DNA from: Sphingomonadaceae bacterium | GTDB taxonomy: Bacteria; Pseudomonadota; Alphaproteobacteria; Sphingomonadales; Sphingomonadaceae | Reading direction: 5' to 3' | Length of the DNA: 61,544 bases | NCBI GenBank assembly: GCA_025359445.1 | Contig: JANYGB010000008.1 | Span: 1 to 61,544, forward strand | Shown: in pieces, positions 51,217 through 58,044 of the stretch | How positions within the stretch are numbered: the stretch's first letter is position 1 | Layout: every line of letters begins with the position of its first letter | The notes under the pieces: generated by a model | Told to the model about the DNA's origin: nothing | Databases searched by the model: none | The model's input: only the letters and a program-made list of their open reading frames with translations | Translations under genes and position numbers: made by a program

Positions 51217-52293
51217 TTAAAAACCGAACGAAGTTTTGATGAACAGGCTCACTGTGAAATCGTCCTTCTTCGAACTGTAACCCAACTTGATCCCGGGCAG
51301 GACATCGGTCGTCTGCGATAGTGTGAAGTAGACTGGCAGCTCGAAGCCATAGTCGCCGCTCAGCGTGTCCAGACTGCCGGTCAAGGCCGCCCCAATACCG
51401 CCCTTGCCGCTGGAGAACGGGAAGTAGCGCCGGTATTCGCCGCGAACGACCAGGCTATCCTTGCGCGTCGGCGCTGAGGGGGCTGCCTTGACGCAATCGA
51501 GGTTGGGTGTGACCACAACTGTCTTGCATATGATCACTTCGTCCATTTGCTCAGGCGCGCTGGCGTATTCAGTCTCTATCTTCCATGCGCTCACCGCATC
51601 TGATGGGTAATAAACCGCCCATGCAGTCGCCGAATACCCGGTAGGCTTGCTGCTATTCTTGGCCAAGGTGCCAGCGCTGACCCAGTCGTAGCGCTTAAAT
51701 GAGGCCGAGCCCTTCAATCCTCCCGACCAGTAGCCGGAGAACAGTGCGCGCTGCATGGCCAGCTGCGCGGACGGAAGGTGCTTCAGGACAAAGCTTGGCG
51801 AGGGACCGTAATAGGCACAGCCGGTTCTTTCCTGTTCAGATTCCGCCTTGTCGCGGCAAGCCTGCGCGGCGCGGTCCATCAGCGCGATGAATTCCGGTGA
51901 GCCGAGCTTGCCCGGATCGCTCTTGTAGCTGAGGAAGGTGATGGCGCCGCTCAGCTTGGTACCTTGGCCCAGCTTGTCGAGCGTGGCCCGGTCGAGCAGG
52001 TCGTCGGTCCCGCCGATCGGCACGTCGATCGCCAGCTTCCAGCCAAGGCTCGTGCGCCGTCCAGGATTTGAGCGCTCCTCAGGTGTCGGTTTGGCGAAGA
52101 AGCCGGAAATCGATGCTCCGGATTTCGATTCCTCCTCGGACACGTCGAGCGAGAAACTGATACCTGAAAGCGGATCGTCGCCGCGGCCCGAGGCGGCCGG
52201 AGGCTGGGTGGGGGTGTTCTGCGCAGAGGCACAGACGGGCATGGTCAGGAAGACGGCGGCGAGCGAAGTCGCCAGGGCGAAGTTACGGCGCAT
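51217..52293 (-). CDS. exported protein of unknown function, likely outer-membrane barrel
   Basis: The 358-residue protein has a Sec signal (SLAAVFLTMPVCASAQ) followed by alternating beta-rich segments (GISFSLDVSEEE; LSGAITFLSYKSD; KGSASFKRYDWVSAG) and ends LFIKTSFGF with a terminal Phe, the hallmark of BAM-inserted barrels. No family is recognised. The ATG at 52293 is chosen over an upstream in-frame start inside the preceding gene. It lies 14 bp after the stop of the 111-residue protein gene and is probably in its operon. Confidence 0.7.
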   Translation of the reverse strand: MRRNFALATSLAAVFLTMPVCASAQNTPTQPPAASGRGDDPLSGISFSLDVSEEESKSGASISGFFAKPTPEERSNPGRRTSLGWKLAIDVPIGGTDDLLDRATLDKLGQGTKLSGAITFLSYKSDPGKLGSPEFIALMDRAAQACRDKAESEQERTGCAYYGPSPSFVLKHLPSAQLAMQRALFSGYWSGGLKGSASFKRYDWVSAGTLAKNSSKPTGYSATAWAVYYPSDAVSAWKIETEYASAPEQMDEVIICKTVVVTPNLDCVKAAPSAPTRKDSLVVRGEYRRYFPFSSGKGGIGAALTGSLDTLSGDYGFELPVYFTLSQTTDVLPGIKLGYSSKKDDFTVSLFIKTSFGF

Positions 52294-52307
52294 GAGAATG
52301 TCCCCTC

Positions 52308-52643
52308 TCAATGTGAGAAATACCAAGTGTCGGCAGCCTGCGTTGTGGTGCCGTCCAATTCGACCTTCATCGGCCAGATCGCGCCGCCGGGTTGAAGTAC
52401 AAGCGGCCGGTCTTCGACAATCACCGAAATCTTCTTGCCCGTCAGATTGACTGCGGCGAACACGCCGTAAACATCCTGCGGCAGGTCGGCCGAAGTCCCG
52501 GTGTATTCACCGTCATTGGGGCCGGACCAAGCCAATTTGTGGATGATCAGCGACTTCTCGTCAGTTTTCCAGCGGACGCAATAGACATCCCAGCCGATGT
52601 CATTGCCGTTCTTGGGCGTTACTTTCACAACGATCCGAGCCAT
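52308..52643 (-). CDS. small beta-rich protein, unknown
   Basis: The 111-residue protein has no signal peptide or membrane helix and looks all-beta: MARIVVKVTPKNG, WDVYCVRWKTDE, ISVIVEDRPLVLQPG, ending ADTWYFSH. A near-ideal ribosome site (CAGGAGGAA) sits eight bases before the ATG, so it is translated. It leads the operon with the barrel-like protein gene. No family recognised. Confidence 0.65.
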   Translation of the reverse strand: MARIVVKVTPKNGNDIGWDVYCVRWKTDEKSLIIHKLAWSGPNDGEYTGTSADLPQDVYGVFAAVNLTGKKISVIVEDRPLVLQPGGAIWPMKVELDGTTTQAADTWYFSH

Positions 52644-52728
52644 CGAAATTCCTCCTGTTGTTGGAGTTCCGAATTACTCGGCGGCGATCAGCCTCGCCGT
52701 GATCCCCATCACGCCCCAAACCCCACAC

Positions 52729-52762
52729 GAAAAAGCCGCCCACCCCATTGGGGTAGGCGGCT
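52729..52762 (-). terminator. intrinsic terminator after the Ala/Lys-rich protein gene
   Basis: A stem of AGCCGCC/GGCGGCT (seven bp), one C-A mismatch and ACCCC/GGGGT (five bp) closes an ATT loop. On the minus strand it is followed by a run of five T. It separates the 123-residue protein gene from the 111-residue one. Confidence 0.88.
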
Positions 52763-52789
52763 CTTTCGGCCTTGCAGGTCTCTACAAAG

Positions 52790-53161
52790 CTACTTCGGCA
52801 GGGGCTGCGCGCATTTGGTCATGTCGCCAGCGAGACATCCGGCGTTGTCGGACTTCCACTTGGCCATCGCAGCGTCGTATGCAGCCTTGCTCGCTGCGAT
52901 CTGGGCTTCGCGGGCGGCGACGGCGGCTTCGTAGGCGGCTTTGCTTGCAGCGTTGCGGTCGTTCTGCGCCTTGGCGGCGGCGGCTTGCTCGGCGTTGAGG
53001 CGGACGCGGGCTTGCTCGGGCGTTTCGGCTGGAGCGGCGGCGGGCATTGTCGCAACCGGCCGGGGCTTGCGTTTGGCCCGCGCGTCAACCGGCGTTGCAA
53101 GCAGCGACACGAGCAGCGCGGCGGCGGTCAGGTTGCCGAGCGCAGTGTGAAATCTGGTCAT
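52790..53161 (-). CDS. exported Ala/Lys-rich helical protein
   Basis: The 123-residue protein has a signal peptide (TAAALLVSLLATPVDARA) and a long Ala/Lys/Arg helix with regular charged repeats (ASKAAYEAAVAAREAQIAASKAAYDAAMAKWK), followed by a two-Cys C-terminus CLAGDMTKC. A CAGGAGGAT site precedes the ATG. It could bind peptidoglycan or bridge the periplasm by coiled coil. It follows the proline-rich gene by 64 bp and ends at an intrinsic terminator. Confidence 0.72.
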   Translation of the reverse strand: MTRFHTALGNLTAAALLVSLLATPVDARAKRKPRPVATMPAAAPAETPEQARVRLNAEQAAAAKAQNDRNAASKAAYEAAVAAREAQIAASKAAYDAAMAKWKSDNAGCLAGDMTKCAQPLPK

Positions 53162-53225
53162 GGTCAATATCCTCCTGTTGGACCCGCCTGCAGCATAGCC
53201 GTGCTCCCGGCCGGGTCCAGCGCCG

Positions 53226-54845
53226 TCATGGTCGGTCGGTGTCGCTCGGCGGGCTTTCGGTGATGTCCTGCTCACGCGGTGGCGGCGGTGGCGGTGGTGG
53301 TGGTGGTGCAGGAGCTGGAGTTGGCGCGGGCTCTGCAACCGGTGCAGGCGGAGGCGACGGTGCAGGGTGCCACTGCGGTTCTGGAGCGGGCGCGGGGGGC
53401 GGCGGAGAATAGGCCGGCTCTTGCGCGGGCATTGGCGCTGGCGGCGGGGAAACATACGGTGGGTCCGCCAATGGCACCGGCACCGGATCGGGCAGGGCCT
53501 GCACCTGCGTCACCGGTTGATCCGTCACTGGGCTGCGATGGCGCAGCAAGACAGGTGGCGCGCCCGGCTCCAGCTCGATCTCGCGGCGCGGACGTTCGCG
53601 ATGCGGCGGTGGCGCATCGCTTGGAGCAGGCGGCGGCGTATCGGTTGCGAGCGGCGGCGGCCCGGGCAACGTCGGGTGTGGTTGTGGCTGAGGTTGTGGC
53701 TGAGGTTGAGGTTGAGGTTGAGGTTGAGGTTGAGGTTGAGGCTGCGGCTGCGGCTTAGGCATCGGGCGCGGCGAGCGGGGCGGCGGCGGTGCGGTCCCGC
53801 CACCATCGCCCGGCGTGACCACCGGGTTGCCGGTTGGCGGGGGCGCGCCTTGGTCGCCGCGGCGGTGCCACTCGTCATATCGGCGGCGCGCATCGTCACG
53901 GTCGCGGTGCTCGTCGTCCAAGTGGCGCGGCGGGTGCTGGCGGCGATGATCGCGGTCATAGCGGTCCCACGCGGGCAGTTCGCGCCACGCGCCGCTCCAG
54001 CCCGAATTCCAGCCATCGTCATAGCCAAAGCTGTTGTAACCACCGATCCAGGCAGTAGCCGCGCCTCGGTCCCAGCGGCGCTGGCGCAGCGATGCGGCAA
54101 ACAGCGCGCGGCCGCGCTGCTGCAATGCTTCACCACCATAGCGCGCCTGGCTGGTCGGCCCGTTCGGATAAACCCGGCCCTGGCTATCATACACCTGCAT
54201 GAGATCGCGTCCGTCAAACGCGAAACTGGTATAAGAATCGCGCACCAGGTAGGGCGCGCTCTGCTGCGGCGCGAAGAAGTATTGCAGCACGCCGTTGCGT
54301 GCTGGTTCCACGATCAGCACTTCGCCAGCGCGGCTGACCCAGGCCCAGCAATTGATCCCGTCACAATCGAACGTGAAATCGGGCGGCGAGTTGCCCAGAG
54401 CCTGCGCATAGCTATCGGCCTGATCAATCCAGTAATAGGCGACCGGGCTGACCGGCGGCGCGGCATATTGCGGCGTCATTGGCGTTGGTGGCGGCGGGGC
54501 GGGCATCGGCACCATTGGCAGCAGCGGCGCGGTAGGTATCCTGACCAACACCGGTTGCACCGGGGCGAGCTTGACCGGTTTGCACCTGGTAACCTTGCGG
54601 CCCTTGGTCCGGGAGGTGGTGCACAGCTTCGTGGTTGTGACGGGCTTGCCCGCGGCGGCATTGCGCTTGGCCTTCCTGGCGGTTGCCGCGTCCGCTTGAC
54701 CCAGCGCAGCAAGCGCGCCCGGTAGGCCAAACGATGCCACCTGTGCCGCACCGAACGGCACCGCCACCGGCACCAGTGCCGCCAGCGGAAACGCCAGCGC
54801 TATCAGCGCCCGGCCTGAACTGCTTTTGCTAAATTTCGCTGCCAT
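53226..54845 (-). CDS. exported proline-rich protein with (Pro-Gln)n tract
   Basis: The 539-residue protein has an N-terminal hydrophobic signal (LIALAFPLAALVPVAVPFG), a basic segment, a central globular region of about 170 residues (SPVAYYWIDQADSYAQALG ... CDGINCWAWVSRAGEVLIVE ... YNSFGYDDGWNSGWSG), an Arg/Asp-rich stretch, and a C-terminal half dominated by Pro, with a PQPQ tract of about 13 units and poly-Pro near the end. Such a layout suggests a wall- or envelope-spanning protein. Function unknown. The ATG at 54845 has GGGGA upstream. It is divergent from the TIR gene. Confidence 0.7.
   Translation of the reverse strand: MAAKFSKSSSGRALIALAFPLAALVPVAVPFGAAQVASFGLPGALAALGQADAATARKAKRNAAAGKPVTTTKLCTTSRTKGRKVTRCKPVKLAPVQPVLVRIPTAPLLPMVPMPAPPPPTPMTPQYAAPPVSPVAYYWIDQADSYAQALGNSPPDFTFDCDGINCWAWVSRAGEVLIVEPARNGVLQYFFAPQQSAPYLVRDSYTSFAFDGRDLMQVYDSQGRVYPNGPTSQARYGGEALQQRGRALFAASLRQRRWDRGAATAWIGGYNSFGYDDGWNSGWSGAWRELPAWDRYDRDHRRQHPPRHLDDEHRDRDDARRRYDEWHRRGDQGAPPPTGNPVVTPGDGGGTAPPPPRSPRPMPKPQPQPQPQPQPQPQPQPQPQPQPQPHPTLPGPPPLATDTPPPAPSDAPPPHRERPRREIELEPGAPPVLLRHRSPVTDQPVTQVQALPDPVPVPLADPPYVSPPPAPMPAQEPAYSPPPPAPAPEPQWHPAPSPPPAPVAEPAPTPAPAPPPPPPPPPPREQDITESPPSDTDRP
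53689..53757. repeat. tandem hexamer (GAGGTT)n coding the Pro-Gln tract
   Basis: About six perfect GAGGTT/TGAGGT copies, flanked by GTGGCT and CTGCGG variants, encode Pro-Gln repeats on the minus strand. Hexamer length keeps the frame when copies are gained or lost, so copy-number changes would alter tract length but not abolish the protein. Confidence 0.85.
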
Positions 54846-55073
54846 CACGCAAATCCCCACCTAACGCGTATCCCCAAAGAAAGCACCATGCCAGCCGCGC
54901 GCTTGCGGGCAAATGAACGGGAATTGGCCGGGGTCGGTTATCCCCGAGCTGATTGCAGTTTTGCACGCTGCGCACTAGGCTGCGCCTGGTCGCGTTTTCT
55001 GGGCCGAGCCGTTCGCGCTGGTGAATTGCTCGGTCGTTACGTTGCGAAGCGCAAGCTTCGGGCGGGGACCGGC
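54846..55073. promoter_or_regulatory. divergent region between the proline-rich and TIR genes
   Basis: This 228-bp stretch separates two divergent genes and must hold both promoters unless the TIR gene starts at the ATG at 54888. An in-frame reading from 54888 gives an Arg/Cys-rich stretch that looks non-coding. I see no clear promoter box. Confidence 0.35.
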
Positions 55074-57155
55074 TTGACCGATTTTCGCTACAAGGCTTTC
55101 GTCAGCTACAGCTGGGCCGATGCCGCATGGGGCAAGTGGCTGCTCCAGGCGATCGAGACCTATCGCACCCCGGCCGCGCTGGTTGGCAAGGACGGCGCGG
55201 GCGGCCCGGTCCCGGCGCGGCTGCATCCCTTATTCAAGGACCGCGAGGAGGAAGCCGCCGGGGCGAGCATCGGCAATGCAGTTGAAACCGCGCTGGCGGG
55301 TTCCGAATTCCTGATCGTGATCTGCTCGCCGCGCTCGGCCCAGTCGAAATGGGTCGATCGCGAAATTGCCTGGTTCAAAACGCACCGCGATCCGGCCAAG
55401 ATCCTCGCGCTGATTGTCGACGGCAATCCCGGCAGCGCCGACGCCGAGTGTTTCCCGCGCGCGCTGACGCACCGCGTCGCGGCGGACCGGACCATTACCG
55501 ACGAACCCGTCGATGCACCGCTCGCCGCCGATGCGCGGATCAGCGGCGATGGGAAACGCCGCGCCAAGCTGAAACTCGCTGCCGCGATGCTCGGGGTCGG
55601 GCTGGACGAACTGGTCAACCGCGACGAGCGGCGGCGCGCGATCCGCACCCGGATCGTGGTCGGGGCCTCGCTGGCGCTGGCCATGGTGATGACCGGGATG
55701 GCCTGGGCGGCAGTGGTGGCGCGCAATGAGGCCGATCACCAGCGCGCCGAATCCGATGGCTTGGTGGAATTCATGCTGACCGACTTGCGCCAGCGGCTCG
55801 AACCGGTCGGGCGGCTCGACGCGCTCGATGTGGTCGGCCAGCGCGCGCTGACCTACTACGCCGGGCAGCAGCCGCGCAGCCTCGATGCCGACGCGCTGGG
55901 GCGGCGGAGCAGGGCGCTGCATCTGGTCGGCGAAGTCAGCAATATTCGCGGCGATAGCGTTGGCGGCCTGGCGGCGTTCCGCCAGGCCGCAGCCACCACC
56001 AAGGAGCAACTGGCGCGCGATCCGGATAACCCGCAGCGCATCTTCGATCATGCGCAGAGCGTGTTCTGGGTTGGCGCGATTGCCTACGAACGGGGCGAAG
56101 CCAAAGAGGCCGAAGCGCAATTTCGTGAGTACAAACGGCTGGCGGATCAGCTGGTGGCGATCAATCCAAACAAGCCCGAATGGCAGATGGAAGTTTCCTA
56201 TGCCGAGACCAACCTTGGCGTCCTGTTCTACGATCAAGGGCGCAATGCCGAGGCCGAGCCGGCTTTTGCCAGAGGACTTGGCGCAATGGAGGCGGTCGCA
56301 GCCAAAGAAAAGCCAGATGCCGCGCGAAAATTAGAAGTCGGGATTGCAATCAACTGGCTGGGCAAAGCTCGCCTCAGGCTGAACCGCACCACTGAAGCGT
56401 TGGCGCTGCACAAGCGCGAGATTGCGATCTACCAAGAGGTCCTGCGGTCAGACCCTTTGAACACGCAGGCAAAGATGCGCGAAGCAGTTGCTTGGCAACA
56501 CGTTGGGACAATCGCTGAAAATCAGGGTGAATTTGCAGCAAGTTCAACCGCATATGGAAATTCACGTTCGCTGCTGAAGGCACTTCGCCAGATCGAGCCG
56601 GGCAATACCGACTGGCAGGAAATCGAGCTTCGGGCGATGATCGGCCAGTTGAATAATCTGTATTACCGCCAGAACATCGCGGGTGCGGAATTGGCTTATC
56701 GCGAAGGCAAGACCCTGCTCGCTGCAATGATGTCTGCCGACCCAAAGAACACAATCTGGTCGATTGAACTTCAGTCTTCGTTGGACATTTGCGGCGGAAG
56801 ATTGGCTTTGGCTACAGGTGACGCCGTAACTGCATTGTCACTGGCCCAAGGCGTGCTGCGCCGATTTGCCGGGGCCAAAAGCGTTGATGGTGAAGAGGCG
56901 CACCGACTCAAAATCGATGCGGAAATTCTCGGTGGTGATGCGCTTGTCCGATTGGGGCGAAGAGCTGAAGCGCTGGCGCTTTGGCAGTCCGGTCTAGATC
57001 GTGTTGTGGGAAATGATGCAGATATTCAGTCACGCCTGTTGCGCACGCGTTTTCTGCTGTTGAAACGTCTGGGCAGGCCTGCCGAGGCAGCCAAGGTTGC
57101 CCAGATGCTCGATAGGCAGGGTTATCGCCACCCTGCCTATCTGCGCGAGAAATAA
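55074..57155 (+). CDS. TIR-domain protein with transmembrane helix and repeat domain
   Basis: From TTG 55074 the protein has 693 residues. Residues 1-150 form a TIR domain beginning YKAFVSYSWADAAWG, with the AREEAAG-like DREEEAAGASIG loop and SPRSAQSKWVDREIAWF, where Glu97 aligns with the catalytic Glu of NAD-cleaving TIR domains. One transmembrane helix follows (about 193-215), then a long helical region with repeated Leu/Ala and NP-type turns, probably TPR or related repeats. TIR should face the cytosol and the repeat part the periplasm or an anchored partner. TTG is chosen because GGGGA precedes it and the domain starts there; ATG 54888 would add 62 unlikely residues. It could be an NAD-depleting defence effector or a signalling protein. 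Confidence 0.8.
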   Translation: MTDFRYKAFVSYSWADAAWGKWLLQAIETYRTPAALVGKDGAGGPVPARLHPLFKDREEEAAGASIGNAVETALAGSEFLIVICSPRSAQSKWVDREIAWFKTHRDPAKILALIVDGNPGSADAECFPRALTHRVAADRTITDEPVDAPLAADARISGDGKRRAKLKLAAAMLGVGLDELVNRDERRRAIRTRIVVGASLALAMVMTGMAWAAVVARNEADHQRAESDGLVEFMLTDLRQRLEPVGRLDALDVVGQRALTYYAGQQPRSLDADALGRRSRALHLVGEVSNIRGDSVGGLAAFRQAAATTKEQLARDPDNPQRIFDHAQSVFWVGAIAYERGEAKEAEAQFREYKRLADQLVAINPNKPEWQMEVSYAETNLGVLFYDQGRNAEAEPAFARGLGAMEAVAAKEKPDAARKLEVGIAINWLGKARLRLNRTTEALALHKREIAIYQEVLRSDPLNTQAKMREAVAWQHVGTIAENQGEFAASSTAYGNSRSLLKALRQIEPGNTDWQEIELRAMIGQLNNLYYRQNIAGAELAYREGKTLLAAMMSADPKNTIWSIELQSSLDICGGRLALATGDAVTALSLAQGVLRRFAGAKSVDGEEAHRLKIDAEILGGDALVRLGRRAEALALWQSGLDRVVGNDADIQSRLLRTRFLLLKRLGRPAEAAKVAQMLDRQGYRHPAYLREK

Positions 57156-57167
57156 TGGACCTCGTCC

Positions 57168-57590
57168 TTACTTTGCAGTCCCACCCTTGCCGCCAAGCAC
57201 CGGATCGATCGTGATGTAGTAGTTCCCGCGATCCGGGATCACGATTGCCGTGCAGAAGGTGTAGGCCGCAGCGAAGGTGGCGGGGGTGTTGTCGTCGATG
57301 TAAACCAGGGTGTCGTTGATCCGCCCGGTGCTCATGCCGGGGACGGCGATCTGGGTGGTGTCTTTCTTCGCGCCGGGCAGCGGGGTTTTGCAGAACCAGA
57401 TACAGCCGAAATCGTTGGGATGGTTGCCCTCGTTTGGCTGAGCCCAGCGCACGGTGATCGCATTGCCACCCGCATCGACGCACTTTGAGGTATCGAGGAA
57501 GATGAACACGTCGATATTGTCGGTGTAGCGCGCGTCCTTCTTCCACGGGCTGAGCGTGATGTTGCCGCTGTTACCGACTGCGTTCGGCAT
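57168..57590 (-). CDS. small beta-rich protein, unknown
   Basis: The 140-residue protein has no signal peptide or membrane helix. It alternates polar and aromatic beta strands (NIDVFIFLDTSKCVD, AITVRWAQPNEG, NYYITIDPVLGG) and has four Cys. No family is recognised. It ends 12 bp from the TIR-gene stop on the opposite strand and lies 12 bp after a 40-residue protein gene, with which it likely forms a transcript. Confidence 0.6.
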   Translation of the reverse strand: MPNAVGNSGNITLSPWKKDARYTDNIDVFIFLDTSKCVDAGGNAITVRWAQPNEGNHPNDFGCIWFCKTPLPGAKKDTTQIAVPGMSTGRINDTLVYIDDNTPATFAAAYTFCTAIVIPDRGNYYITIDPVLGGKGGTAK

Positions 57591-57602
57591 GTTTGGAATG
57601 GA

Positions 57603-57725
57603 TTAGGTCTGCTTGTATGCAATCGTCGCGCCGATCTGTCCGTTGGCTTGCCACACCAGCGTGGGGGTGAGGACGATCACCAGGCTGCGGTCGATCTGCG
57701 TCGCGTTCGGGGTTGGATCAGGCAT
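57603..57725 (-). CDS. 40-residue small protein
   Basis: An AAGGAG ribosome site lies eight bases before the ATG at 57725, giving a 40-residue peptide with a Pro/Asn-rich start and a hydrophobic-aromatic body (LVIVLTPTLVWQANG). The stop is 12 bp before the 140-residue gene, so translation could be coupled. No family recognised; it is likely missed by automatic annotation. Confidence 0.6.
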   Translation of the reverse strand: MPDPTPNATQIDRSLVIVLTPTLVWQANGQIGATIAYKQT

Positions 57726-58020
57726 GGTCGTACTCCTTCCCCCCGCGCGCAAATCCGCCGCTAGCCGATGCGAGGGGGTGTCCCCGGCGTCGCGGCATGT
57801 CTGTGCGGACCCTGTTCGATGCAGAGGCGGATGGCGGATTGAAATGCCCGGCCGCGCGATTTGAGATGCGTTGGCGGCCTCCTCAGCGAGGCTCTGTGCC
57901 GGGCGAGTGTGAGCAAATGCGCGGGGCATGTAAAGCCCGCTGATCGCACCTGCCAAGTTGCAACCGAGGCTGCGGCACCCCACCTGTGACAAACCCGGCC
58001 CGGGCAGCTTGCTCAATCCG

Positions 58021-58035
58021 AACAGATGTGGAACA
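58021..58035 (+). promoter_or_regulatory. LexA (SOS) box upstream of uvrA
   Basis: GAAC-N7-GAAC (read as GTTC-N7-GTTC on the other strand) is the alphaproteobacterial LexA operator. It lies nine bases before the uvrA start codon, overlapping the expected transcription start. The rest of the 319-bp upstream gap (57726-58044) shows no gene and no other clear site. Confidence 0.85.
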
Positions 58036-58044
58036 TACGCGCGC

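Noticed and set aside
54888..55073. N-terminal 62-residue extension of the TIR protein
   Set aside because: Composition is Arg/Cys-rich and unlike a domain or signal; the TIR domain begins at the TTG at 55074, which has a GGGGA site. Not fully excluded.
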